A stretch of DNA of 64,000 bases from Paenarthrobacter nitroguajacolicus (lineage in GTDB: Bacteria > Actinomycetota > Actinomycetes > Actinomycetales > Micrococcaceae), in NCBI RefSeq assembly GCF_029952445.1, contig NZ_JAQPPK010000011.1, positions 62,001-126,000 on the forward strand. The letters are read 5' to 3'. The notes beneath the pieces are model-generated. The model was not told the origin of the DNA. It worked only from the letters and a program-made list of their open reading frames with translations, and ran no database searches. Shown piece by piece: positions 35,249 to 47,191 of the stretch. Within the stretch, counting starts at the first letter, position 1. Every line of letters begins with the position of its first letter. Both the position numbers and the translations under genes were made by a program.

Positions 35249-36649
35249 TCAGTGGTGGAAACCTTCGGGCTGCTTGTCCGGGGGCATCGGGGACGTGAGG
35301 CTGTCCAGGTAGTCCACCGCCTTGGTGAGATCGGCGAGGAAACTGGAAGCGAGATCGCGGGTGAATCCGTTCCGGACAACGATTCTCTGGACCGTTACCT
35401 CGCTCAACCCGTCAGGCAGTGGGTAGGCGGGCACCAGCCAGCCATTCATCCGCAGGCGCTCGGAAAGGTGGTGGAGGTTCCAGTGCTCGGTGTAGCCCTC
35501 CGTGAGTTGCCAGGCGAAAACGGGGATATCGGAACCATCGCTCCAGAGGGTGAAAGCTTCCATGGCTCCGATTTCGCTGGAGAGGTACAGTGCCACGTCG
35601 CGGGAAGTAGCCTGGACGGCCCTGTACCCGGCAAAGCCGAGCCGGAGGAAAAGGTAGTACTGCAGGAGCACCTGGGCTCCGGGCCGGGAAAAGTTCAAGG
35701 CGAACGTGGGCATGTCGCCTCCGAGGTAGCTGACGTGGAAGATCAGGTCCTCGGGGAGCGCATCGGCATCCCGCCACACCACCCAGCCCAGACCCGGGTA
35801 CACCAGGCCGTATTTATGTCCGGAGGTGTTGATCGAGGCGACGCGGGGGAGCCTGAAATCCCACACTGTTCCGGGCTGCAGGAACGGCGCGACCATCGCG
35901 CCTGAAGCGCCGTCAACGTGGATAGGGATATCAAGGCCGCGGCGTGCCTGGATTTCATCCAGCGCGTCTGAGATGAGCTGTACAGGCTCGTAACGCCCGG
36001 TGTAGGTGACGCCCAGGATGGCGACGACGCCGATGGTGTTTTCATCCACGTACTGGTCCAGGTCATGGCCGTCCAGCATGGGGTGCTCAGCCGAGACCGG
36101 AACAAAGCGGGGCTCGACCTCCCAGTAATTGCAGAACTTTTCCCAGCACACCTGAACGGCTGAGCTCAGGACGAGGTTGGGTTTGTCAGTGGTCTTGCCC
36201 TCGGCACGCCGGGCGTGTTGCCAGCGGCGCTTCAAGGCCAGGCCGCCCAGCATGCACGCTTCGGAGGATCCGATGGTGGACGTGCCAATACTCTTCCCGG
36301 GATCCGGCGAGTTCCATAGGTCGGCGAGCATCCGCCAGCACCGCGTCTCGATAAGTGCTGTCTGCGGGTATTCGTCCTTGTCGATCATGTTCTTGTCGAA
36401 CGTCTCGGCGTACAGCGTGGAGGCTTCCGTTTCCATCCACGTCCCGACGAAGGTTGCCAGGTTCAGCCTGGAATTGCCGTCCAGCATGGCTTCGTCGTGG
36501 ACAACCTGGTACGCGGTGGCTGGCAGTGATTCGCCTTCCGGAAGGGTGAACCGCGGAAAAATGGTGGATTCTCCCGGCCTGCTGAATAGGGGATTGAGTT
36601 CGACGGCGGTATCCGGTTCGTGGTGGGACGTTTGGTGGGATCTGCTCAT
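35249..36649 (-). CDS. gadB: Glutamate decarboxylase
   Basis: 466 aa from ATG 36649 (GGAG 7 bp upstream), the length of Escherichia coli GadB. PLP-dependent enzyme: the cofactor lysine lies in SINTSGHKYGLVYPG (Lys279), with DGASGAMVAPF upstream. It converts glutamate to GABA and consumes a proton, a classic acid-resistance reaction. The C-terminus ends in His465-His466; in E. coli a His at 465 closes the active site at neutral pH, so the same pH switch may work here. It is operonic with a glutamine amidotransferase. Confidence 0.93.
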   Translation of the reverse strand: MSRSHQTSHHEPDTAVELNPLFSRPGESTIFPRFTLPEGESLPATAYQVVHDEAMLDGNSRLNLATFVGTWMETEASTLYAETFDKNMIDKDEYPQTALIETRCWRMLADLWNSPDPGKSIGTSTIGSSEACMLGGLALKRRWQHARRAEGKTTDKPNLVLSSAVQVCWEKFCNYWEVEPRFVPVSAEHPMLDGHDLDQYVDENTIGVVAILGVTYTGRYEPVQLISDALDEIQARRGLDIPIHVDGASGAMVAPFLQPGTVWDFRLPRVASINTSGHKYGLVYPGLGWVVWRDADALPEDLIFHVSYLGGDMPTFALNFSRPGAQVLLQYYLFLRLGFAGYRAVQATSRDVALYLSSEIGAMEAFTLWSDGSDIPVFAWQLTEGYTEHWNLHHLSERLRMNGWLVPAYPLPDGLSEVTVQRIVVRNGFTRDLASSFLADLTKAVDYLDSLTSPMPPDKQPEGFHH

Positions 36650-36679
36650 GGGCCGGCTCCTTGGATTCGTTCGCTCACG

Positions 36680-36715
36680 GCGGGGCAAGCGGGGCAAGTG
36701 GGGCAGGTGGCGCAA
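36680..36715. repeat. Four tandem 9-bp units in the gadB leader
   Basis: GCGGGGCAA, GCGGGGCAA, GTGGGGCAG and GTGGCGCAA follow one another. They lie 31-66 bp upstream of the gadB start. If translated from an upstream in-frame start they would write HLP/RLP repeats, which I consider unlikely. Confidence 0.7.
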
Positions 36716-36854
36716 CTCGTCTGCGGCTCACGCTACCCGGGGTGGGCCGCGCACCCAAGCCTTGCGTGCTTTCAATCGCCGCAGCTGCACGCATCCTGGG
36801 AAATGGCCCGGAACCTTGTCAGGAATCGCCGAAGAGGGCTTGCCAAAGAAACAG

Positions 36855-36866
36855 TAAGCATGCTTA
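36855..36866. promoter_or_regulatory. TAAGCATGCTTA palindrome before the PRC-barrel gene
   Basis: A perfect 12-bp palindrome in the 341-bp gap between gadB and the PRC-barrel gene. It is a possible operator for either. The remainder of the gap holds only the 9-bp repeats and no convincing gene. Confidence 0.4.
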
Positions 36867-36990
36867 TGGTATTGGTGTTCCTTAAAGCTGACGGGTTGAA
36901 ACTTCCCCGTTCCAGCGACCGGAAACCATGCCTGGTGATGCAGACCGCTTGGCGATCCATACAAGAGAACCGCATTCCAAGGAGATAATC

Positions 36991-37839
36991 ATGCTCGCGA
37001 GGGAAAACATTGACCGTTTGATGGGCCTGAACGGAAACGTCCGCACCACAGAAGGTGACAAGGTTGGGTCCATCGGCACGTTCTACACCGACGACGACAC
37101 GGGTGAGCCCACGTGGGTCACCGTCAAGACAGGCCTCTTCGGCAGCTCGGAGTCGTTCATCCCCTTGAGGGAAGCCTCGGTGGAGGGTGACGACGTAGTG
37201 GTCCCCTTCAGCAAGGACCACATCAAGGATGCCCCGCGGGTCGCCGAGGACGGTCACCTGGATCCGGGTGAGGAAAGCCGGCTCTATAACCACTACGGGC
37301 TTGAGGGCGACTACGGCACCACCGGGACCAACGGGCAGGACGGATACTCGCGCGGCACGGATTACGCCGACGCCGGCACCGCCACCACCGGCACGCGTAC
37401 CGCAGGGACCGCAGCCACCACCGGCACAGCAGACAGCACCGTCGGCACCAATCGCGACGACGCCGCCATGACCCGCTCGGAAGAGCGGCTGAACGTCGGC
37501 ACCGAGAAGCAGGCCACCGGCCGGGCGCGCCTGCGCAAGTACATCACCACTGAAAACGTCACCACTACCGTTCCCGTGGAGCGCGAGGAAGTCCGAGTGG
37601 AGCGCGAGCCCATCACCGATGCCAACGCGGGCGACGCTATGTCCGGTCCGGACCTCACCGAGAGCGAGCACGAAGTAACCCTTCACGAGGAACGCCCGGT
37701 GGTGGAAAAGGAGACTGTCCCGGTCGAGCGCGTACGCCTCGAAAAGGACACGGTCAGGGATGACGTCCGGGTTGAAGACGAAGTACGGAAGGAACGTATC
37801 GACACCGAAGGGACCGGTAGGGACGAGACCCGTCGCTGA
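36991..37839 (+). CDS. PRC-barrel and DUF2382 stress protein
   Basis: 282 aa. ATG 36991 follows AAGGAG. The N-terminal PRC barrel (NVRTTEGDKVGSIGTFYTDD, GLFGSSESFIPLREASVEG) covers residues 5-100. A Thr/Gly-rich linker (TATTGTRTAGTAATTGTA) follows, then DUF2382 with charged repeats (TVPVEREEVRVEREP, LHEERPVVEKETVPVERVRL). Such proteins are common in actinobacteria and deinococci and are linked to stress, but the molecular role is unknown. It is followed by a hairpin. Confidence 0.85.
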   Translation: MLARENIDRLMGLNGNVRTTEGDKVGSIGTFYTDDDTGEPTWVTVKTGLFGSSESFIPLREASVEGDDVVVPFSKDHIKDAPRVAEDGHLDPGEESRLYNHYGLEGDYGTTGTNGQDGYSRGTDYADAGTATTGTRTAGTAATTGTADSTVGTNRDDAAMTRSEERLNVGTEKQATGRARLRKYITTENVTTTVPVEREEVRVEREPITDANAGDAMSGPDLTESEHEVTLHEERPVVEKETVPVERVRLEKDTVRDDVRVEDEVRKERIDTEGTGRDETRR

Positions 37840-37894
37840 CCCTCCGGAGCGCGCGACGGCGCACCGTAGGTGAGGCGAGCCTCTGGTGCGAACA

Positions 37895-37926
37895 GCGTCC
37901 GACGGCGGGAGGCCGCCGTCGGACGC
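37895..37926. terminator. CGACGGCGG-type hairpin after the PRC-barrel gene
   Basis: GCGTCCGACGGCGG (37895-37908) pairs perfectly with CCGCCGTCGGACGC (37913-37926) around GAGG, 56 bp after the stop codon. It has no T-tract. Confidence 0.65.
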
Positions 37927-38009
37927 CCGCCAACCGCCGGTCGGTGGAACAGTCGGCCGCGAAGCAATTGCCGCTATCGCAAAAGCACCCACGATGGGAC
38001 GATTTTGGT

Positions 38010-38204
38010 ATGGGCGATCAAGAGAAACACGAGCCCGCTGAGCCGGCAGGCATTGCGTCAGAGGATGCGGGAGCTCCAACGACCCAACAGATGCGCACGG
38101 TCGGTCAACGCAGGCGCGAAGCCGAACGCAAGCTGGACCTGCATCTGGAGGAGGCCCGCCACAAGGGTGAAGCTACTGAAGACGGGGATCATTCCGAAGG
38201 GTAG
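38010..38204 (+). CDS. Small charged hypothetical protein
   Basis: 64 aa from ATG 38010. Highly hydrophilic, with a basic/acidic helix in its second half (VGQRRREAERKLDLHLEEAR). No known domain, and the ribosome site is weak. Its 3' end overlaps the convergent GH15 gene by 32 bp. Probably real, since coding bias and position after the hairpin fit, but unproven. Confidence 0.5.
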   Translation: MGDQEKHEPAEPAGIASEDAGAPTTQQMRTVGQRRREAERKLDLHLEEARHKGEATEDGDHSEG

Positions 38205-40023
38205 GGCCGCTGGAGGGCCCGGCGCTGCCAAACGGAGTATCGCTCTTGCGGGCTTCTCCGTGATGCAGCTGCAGGGCACTGTGAATAAGCGGGAAATGGC
38301 TGAACGCCTGGGGAGTGTTGCCCAGCTGCCGATTCGTGCGGGGATCCCACTCTTCGCTAAGCAGGCCGACATCGTTGCGCAGGCTGAGCAGCCGCTCGAA
38401 AAGTTCCGTCGCTTCGTCAGTGCGCCCAATACCCAGGAGTGCGTCCACCAACCAGAAGGAGCAGGCCAGGAAGACGCCTTCGTCCCCGGGAAGTCCGTCG
38501 TGGCCTGACTGGGTCCGGTACCTGAGAACCAAGCCGTCTTCCGTCAAGCCCTTCTGGATGGCATCCACGGTCCCTGTCACGCGCGGATGTCGGTGGGGGA
38601 GGAACCCGACGCGGGGGATCAGCAGCAGGCTCGCGTCCAGTTCCTTGCTGCCGTAGGACTGGACAAAGCTGTTGAGGTCCTCGTCGAAGCCCTTGGTCAT
38701 GACGTCGTTGTGGATTTCGCTGCGGAGCGCCGCCCAGCGGTCATGTGGGCCGGGCAATCCGGATGTCCGCACCGCCTTGACCATGCGGTCCGCGGCTACC
38801 CAGGCCATGACCTTGGAGTGGGTGAAATGCCGGCGGGGGCCGCGCATTTCCCATAGCCCGTTGTCGGGCTGGTTCCAGGCTCCTTCAAGGAATTCCATCA
38901 GCGCCACCTGGATGTCCCAGGAATTGTCCACGGTGCCGTCGGCGGAAGCTGCCCGGGTCAGGGAAAGGCCGTCCAGGACCTCACCCCAGACGTCCAGCTG
39001 CAGCTGCGGAGCGGCGGCATTTCCGGTGCGGACGGGCATGGAGCCTTCGTAACCCGAAAGCCATGGGATGCTCGCCTCCGGAAGCCTGCGGGCGCCGTCG
39101 AGTCCGTACACAATCTGGAGTTGCGACGGGTCGCCGGCGATGGCGCGGAGCAGCCAATCCCGCCAGGCCGAGGCCTCTTCCGTGTAGCCGGCGGCGAGGA
39201 GGGACTGCAGGGTAAGTGTTGCATCGCGAAGCCAGCAGAAGCGGTAGTCCCAGTTCCGTGGCCCGCCGATCTGTTCGGGAAGGGACGTGGTGGCCGCCGC
39301 CACGATGCCGCCGGTGGGCTCGTAGGTGAGGGCCTTGAGGGTGATCAGGGATCTCTCCACCGGCTCCTTGTACTTCCCCGCTATCTTGCTGCGGCCTATC
39401 CACTCCAGCCAGTACGATTCCGTGGCATTGAGGGCCCGAAGGGGATCGATCCGCCGTGGTTCGCGCTCGTGGCTTGGAGCCCACCGCAGGACGAACGGCA
39501 CTTGCTCGCCGGCGCGGACGGTGAAGTCGCTGAAGGTGCGGTTGTCCCGTCCCTCGAGCGGGGCGTGGGTGGTGAGGTAGGCCGAATCGGGTCCGGCCAC
39601 GGCGCTGATGCCATGCTTGCCGTGCCGCACCCAGGGGATCACGCTGCCGTAATCGAAGCGCAGGACCAATTCCATGTGCATGTCTACTTCGCCGGACAAA
39701 CCCTCGACGATCCGCACCAGGTCCACGGCGTCGTCGCGGACCGGCATGAAGTCGATGACCTTCACTGAGCCGCCGTCAACTTCCCACACCGTTTCCAGGA
39801 TGAGGGTGTCCTCCCGGTATTGGCGGCGGGTGCAGTTGCCGCCGTCGGGAGTGCCGGCAGGTGCCAGGAGCCATCGGCCCGCCTCAGGCTTGTCCAACAA
39901 CGCCGCGAAGCAGGCAGGGGAGTCGAACCTCGGCAGGCACATCCAGTCAATGGACCCGCTGAGCCCCACCAGGGCGGCAGTGTTCAGGTCCCCGATAATT
40001 GCGTAGTCCTCGATCCTCGCCAT
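38173..40023 (-). CDS. Glycoside hydrolase family 15 (glucoamylase/trehalase-like)
   Basis: 616 aa from ATG 40023 (AGGA upstream). The N-terminal beta-sandwich domain begins MARIEDYAIIGDLNTAALVG with SGSIDWMCLPRFDSP. The (alpha/alpha)6 barrel has RNWDYRFCWLRDATLTLQ, WLSGYEGSMPVRTG and a likely catalytic acid in LLSEEWDPRTNRQLGN. Actinobacterial homologues include trehalases acting on alpha,alpha-trehalose, so release of glucose from trehalose or a maltosaccharide is expected. No signal peptide, so cytoplasmic. Confidence 0.9.
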   Translation of the reverse strand: MARIEDYAIIGDLNTAALVGLSGSIDWMCLPRFDSPACFAALLDKPEAGRWLLAPAGTPDGGNCTRRQYREDTLILETVWEVDGGSVKVIDFMPVRDDAVDLVRIVEGLSGEVDMHMELVLRFDYGSVIPWVRHGKHGISAVAGPDSAYLTTHAPLEGRDNRTFSDFTVRAGEQVPFVLRWAPSHEREPRRIDPLRALNATESYWLEWIGRSKIAGKYKEPVERSLITLKALTYEPTGGIVAAATTSLPEQIGGPRNWDYRFCWLRDATLTLQSLLAAGYTEEASAWRDWLLRAIAGDPSQLQIVYGLDGARRLPEASIPWLSGYEGSMPVRTGNAAAPQLQLDVWGEVLDGLSLTRAASADGTVDNSWDIQVALMEFLEGAWNQPDNGLWEMRGPRRHFTHSKVMAWVAADRMVKAVRTSGLPGPHDRWAALRSEIHNDVMTKGFDEDLNSFVQSYGSKELDASLLLIPRVGFLPHRHPRVTGTVDAIQKGLTEDGLVLRYRTQSGHDGLPGDEGVFLACSFWLVDALLGIGRTDEATELFERLLSLRNDVGLLSEEWDPRTNRQLGNTPQAFSHFPLIHSALQLHHGEARKSDTPFGSAGPSSGPTLRNDPRLQ

Positions 40024-40127
40024 GGAACAGATCCTAGTCTGCGGGTCCGTGAAGACGCCCAAGGGTCTGGCCACACTTTCCGGGGCGTGCTACCACTGAC
40101 GTAGGAACAAACCCCAGAGGAGAAGTT

Positions 40128-41024
40128 GTGGCCGAAGACCTGCCTGTCCTTGTTGTTGGTGCTACGGGTTTCCTGGGCGGCCAAGTGGTCGATGAGCTTT
40201 TGAAGCGCGGCAAGAAAGTGCGGGCGCTGGTCCGGCCCGGCTCCAAGGCGGCCAAGCTTGAGGCCAAAGGCGTAGGGATTGCCCGGGGTGACATGCTGGA
40301 CACGTCATCACTGATCGCTGCCATGACGGGAGTTTCCGCGGTGGTTTCGACGGCGGCGGGTTACACGCGTAACGACAAGAACGCCAAGTTGATCGACAGC
40401 TACGGCAACAGCAACCTGGCAGTCGCCGCCAAATACGCGGCCGTTCCGCGCTTCGTGCTGATCAGCATTCTCACCTGCGACCAGACTCCCCAGATCCCGC
40501 ACTTCTGGAACAAGAAGCTCGCCGAGGACAAGTTCGAGGAGCTCGGCGTACCGTTCGTCGCGCTGCGCCCGGGGGCCTTCTTTGACCAGGCCGTGGGGAT
40601 GGGAGGTGACCCGTTCTCCAAGGGCCGCTTTGTCTGGCTCGGGTCCAAGGACGCGCGCCTGACCTTCGTTCTTGCCAGTGATCTGGCTGGTTACCTGGCC
40701 GCAGCCGTTGATGCCGATGTAGCTGACGGCGAGCGTATCGATATCGGGTGGACGCGCCCGGTGACCATGCAGGAAGCCGCTGGGATCGCGGCCAGGCGTG
40801 CGGGAAAGCCGGTGAAGGTGATGTCCGTGCCCACGGGTGCCATCACTGGGCTGGGCAAGGCCACTGCCAAGGTCCTTCCCTTGGTGGGTGACATGGCCAG
40901 CATGGTTGCGTGGTTCGAGACCGGAAAATACGTTGCGGACACCGCCCGCCAGGAGCAGGTGTTCGGCCAGGTTCCCACCCCCGAGGACGCCATTGGACGG
41001 GTGGCTGAACGGTACGGCCACTAG
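40128..41024 (+). CDS. NmrA-like NAD(P)-binding SDR protein
   Basis: 298 aa from GTG (AGAGGAGAAG upstream). Atypical short-chain dehydrogenase: VVGATGFLGGQVVDELLKRG binds NADP, and AAMTGVSAVVSTAAGYTRND follows. There is no clear YxxxK pair. Family members act as redox sensors or as reductases on quinones and isoflavone-like compounds. It is divergent from the GH15 gene; function unknown. Confidence 0.82.
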   Translation: MAEDLPVLVVGATGFLGGQVVDELLKRGKKVRALVRPGSKAAKLEAKGVGIARGDMLDTSSLIAAMTGVSAVVSTAAGYTRNDKNAKLIDSYGNSNLAVAAKYAAVPRFVLISILTCDQTPQIPHFWNKKLAEDKFEELGVPFVALRPGAFFDQAVGMGGDPFSKGRFVWLGSKDARLTFVLASDLAGYLAAAVDADVADGERIDIGWTRPVTMQEAAGIAARRAGKPVKVMSVPTGAITGLGKATAKVLPLVGDMASMVAWFETGKYVADTARQEQVFGQVPTPEDAIGRVAERYGH

Positions 41025-41065
41025 TTGGAACGCCGTCGGATGGCTGGCGGCTAAGATAAATCATA

Positions 41066-41079
41066 AGTATCCTGATGAC
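41066..41079. promoter_or_regulatory. AGTATCCTGATGAC element upstream of the DUF6458 gene
   Basis: The same 14-mer recurs at 47927-47940 upstream of the Ser/Thr kinase gene. It lies 53 bp before the start codon at 41132. It may be part of a shared promoter or operator. Confidence 0.35.
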
Positions 41080-41131
41080 ACGCATCCGGCCATGCCCTGA
41101 ACACGTGCCGGACAAACATGAGGAGCACGTT

Positions 41132-41362
41132 ATGAGAATCGGTTCTTCCATTGCCCTGATCGCCATCGGAGCTATCCTGGCTTTCGCGCTCGCCCCCGGA
41201 ATCATCCCCTTCCTCGACCAGGTCCTGGTTGGCTACATCCTGATCGTGGTCGGCGTCATCGGCCTCATTATTTCGATCGCCATGTCCAACAGGACCCGCC
41301 GCACGGTGGTGGAGCGGCGCGGCGATCCCCACACGGTCGTCGAGCGGCGCCCCGAGATCTAG
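41132..41362 (+). CDS. Small two-helix membrane protein (DUF6458-like)
   Basis: 76 aa from ATG 41132 (GAGGAG upstream). Two membrane segments (IALIAIGAILAFALAPGII and LVGYILIVVGVIGLIISIA) are followed by a basic tail with a repeated unit TVVERRGDP / TVVERRPEI. Common in actinobacteria; role unknown, often near stress genes. Followed by a strong hairpin. Confidence 0.75.
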   Translation: MRIGSSIALIAIGAILAFALAPGIIPFLDQVLVGYILIVVGVIGLIISIAMSNRTRRTVVERRGDPHTVVERRPEI

Positions 41363-41381
41363 CAGCCGCAGCGAACGGAAA

Positions 41382-41417
41382 AAGCGCACGACGGCGGGCG
41401 TCCGCCGTCGTGCGCTT
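41382..41417. terminator. CGACGGCGG-type hairpin after the DUF6458-like gene
   Basis: AAGCGCACGACGGCGG (41382-41397) pairs perfectly over 16 bp with CCGCCGTCGTGCGCTT (41402-41417) around GCGT, 19 bp after the stop. It is the longest uninterrupted stem in this family. Confidence 0.7.
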
Positions 41418-41474
41418 CCTGCGTCCGGACCGCGTTGGCCAAGTCGCCGCCGCCCAACGGCGTAGGCTGCTGCC

Positions 41475-41759
41475 ATGGAGCAGACATTCGACATCGAATT
41501 GGTGAATCAGAACGAGTACCTGGTGCGCTGGGCAGCTGAAGGACAGTCAGGGGAGTCCCTGGTCCACACCAATCCCGAGTTCCTTGCCGAGGTTGGGCTC
41601 GAAGGCTTCGACGAGCAGCGCGTGGTCGAAGAAACCGCCGCATTCATGGCGGAGCATCAACCAGTGATCGACTTTCCGCAGACGGTTGACCTCGAAGAGA
41701 TCGCCGCCGCTTATGCCGACTTTACGGAGCAATTGAAGGCACGGCTCCAGGCCGGCTAG
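41475..41759 (+). CDS. Small acidic hypothetical protein
   Basis: 94 aa beginning MEQTFDIELVNQNEYLVRW. Acidic, predicted mixed alpha/beta, no membrane segment and no motif I recognise. The coding pattern is convincing and the frame ends cleanly at 41759. It may share a transcript with the small gene that follows 77 bp later. Confidence 0.65.
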   Translation: MEQTFDIELVNQNEYLVRWAAEGQSGESLVHTNPEFLAEVGLEGFDEQRVVEETAAFMAEHQPVIDFPQTVDLEEIAAAYADFTEQLKARLQAG

Positions 41760-41836
41760 CCGTTCCGCGTCACGATCCCGGCTTTTCCGCTACTTAACCG
41801 TCGTCCCAGTCAGTCGGCGCCGAGGGAGTAGCGGCC

Positions 41837-42109
41837 ATCAATACCTACACACCTGAATCAATCGCGGCGTGGGCGTCGTCCCTGGAGTCCAGGACCGACC
41901 TTTGCTTCGATATTGCCGGGATCCATCGGGGCAAAGTCACGTTTTACGCCGGGCCAGGGGAAGGCGGGAACCAGGCGATCGCAGTCTTTGACCTACCCGG
42001 AGCCGGAACCTTCGTGGGCCGCCACCTCGATGGGGACATGGAGGACTGGGTGGCCGGCCTGCTTGAGGAAGTCAGGAGACTCGCGCCGGGGATGCCTGCT
42101 CAGGCCTGA
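41837..42109 (+). CDS. Small hypothetical protein with apparent ATC start
   Basis: A 90-codon frame with strong high-GC coding bias (INTYTPESIAAWASSLE..., FYAGPGEGGNQAIAVFDLPG, EDWVAGLLEEVRRL). Between the in-frame TAA at 41795 and the conserved-looking region there is no ATG, GTG or TTG. GAGGGAG (41822-41828) lies 8 bp before ATC at 41837, so ATC is the best-placed initiation codon; GTA at 41828 could be a mutated GTG. Function unknown. The 3' end overlaps the convergent phosphatase gene by 10 bp. Confidence 0.55.
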   Translation: MNTYTPESIAAWASSLESRTDLCFDIAGIHRGKVTFYAGPGEGGNQAIAVFDLPGAGTFVGRHLDGDMEDWVAGLLEEVRRLAPGMPAQA

Positions 42110-42693
42110 ACGTCCGCGGTGATGCGCTCGCCGTTGAAGTACTCAAGCTGCCAACCGTCGGTCGGGTGATGGTGGGCAAGGTTCAAGACCGCGTTCTGCA
42201 CACTGTCCAGCGTGCGGCCGATCGCGCGGCTGAGGGTCAGGCGGATCAAAGTGCCGTGGGCAACCACCAGCACCCGCTTGCCCGCGAACTCTTCGGCGAG
42301 TTCCTCCAGGGCCGCGATGCCCCGCGCTGCAGCGTCGTGGTCACTCTCGCCGCCACGGAAGCCGCCCGGGATGCGGAGGGCCTCGAGTTCGGGCCCTGCC
42401 TGCAGTCCTTCCGCCGGTCCAAAGCTGCGTTCGATCAGCTCCGGAACCAGCCGTGCAACGGTAAGCCCGAGTCCGTCGGCGATGATTTCCGCCGTCTCTG
42501 CGGCCCGGCTCAACGGCGATGACACCACGGTGTCCCATTGCTGCCCGGACAGGAAAGCGACGGCGTCGCGCGCTTGGCCGCGTCCGACGTCGTTCAAGGG
42601 AATGTCCGTGGCCCCCTGCAACCGGCGCTCCGCATTCCAGTCGGTCTGGCCATGGCGGACGAGGGCGAAAGTTGTCAGGGTCATGCCTCCCAT
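42100..42693 (-). CDS. Histidine phosphatase family protein
   Basis: 197 aa. Catalytic motif ALVRHGQTDWNAERRLQG (His nucleophile and Arg), with VVSSPLSRAAETAEII, RSFGPAEGL and the second His in VLVVAHGTLIRLTLSRAIG. Phosphoglycerate-mutase-like phosphatase; substrate could be a sugar phosphate or nucleotide-derived metabolite. Start 42693 or 42684 is uncertain because GGGAGG lies between the two ATGs. Confidence 0.87.
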   Translation of the reverse strand: MGGMTLTTFALVRHGQTDWNAERRLQGATDIPLNDVGRGQARDAVAFLSGQQWDTVVSSPLSRAAETAEIIADGLGLTVARLVPELIERSFGPAEGLQAGPELEALRIPGGFRGGESDHDAAARGIAALEELAEEFAGKRVLVVAHGTLIRLTLSRAIGRTLDSVQNAVLNLAHHHPTDGWQLEYFNGERITADVQA

Positions 42694-42741
42694 TGTGCCC
42701 TGTTGGCTACGGGGGCGCAGTTCCCTGCGTCACGTGCGGAA

Positions 42742-42773
42742 ACGCCCGACGGCGGCAGGTCGCCGTCGGGCGT
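42742..42773. terminator. CGACGGCGG-type hairpin after the amidohydrolase gene
   Basis: ACGCCCGACGGCG (42742-42754) pairs perfectly with CGCCGTCGGGCGT (42761-42773) around GCAGGT. It lies 21 bp beyond the stop of the minus-strand amidohydrolase and upstream of the phosphatase gene. Confidence 0.65.
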
Positions 42774-42794
42774 CGTGTTTGGGTGAGTGCCGCG

Positions 42795-47076
<4,282 letters not shown>

Positions 47077-47133
47077 CGCTGTTCCTTTCGGGCGGGGGCG
47101 GGTTCGCAGCAGTGGGAACCGGACCCGGCAACA

Positions 47134-47191
47134 TGCTATTGGTCATGCGACCAACGTGCTATTGGTCACTAATCCAATAGACTGTTGGTCA
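47134..47191. promoter_or_regulatory. Triple operator array between permease and TetR genes
   Basis: TGCTATTGGTCA occurs at 47134-47145 and 47157-47168, and a related GACTGTTGGTCA at 47180-47191: three direct repeats with an exact 23-bp period. Two inverted repeats lie within: TTGGTC-ATGC-GACCAA (47139-47154) and CTATTGG-N8-CCAATAG (47159-47180). The position before both divergent genes suggests binding by the TetR protein with control of both. Confidence 0.7.

Noticed and set aside
36650..36990. Short plus-strand frames between gadB and the PRC-barrel gene
   Set aside because: Arg/Gly/Ala-rich translations in several frames, no ribosome site, and the repeats explain the openness.
40128..41024. 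Treating the NmrA-like protein as a standard SDR enzyme
   Set aside because: The YxxxK catalytic pair is not evident, so only NAD(P) binding is supported.
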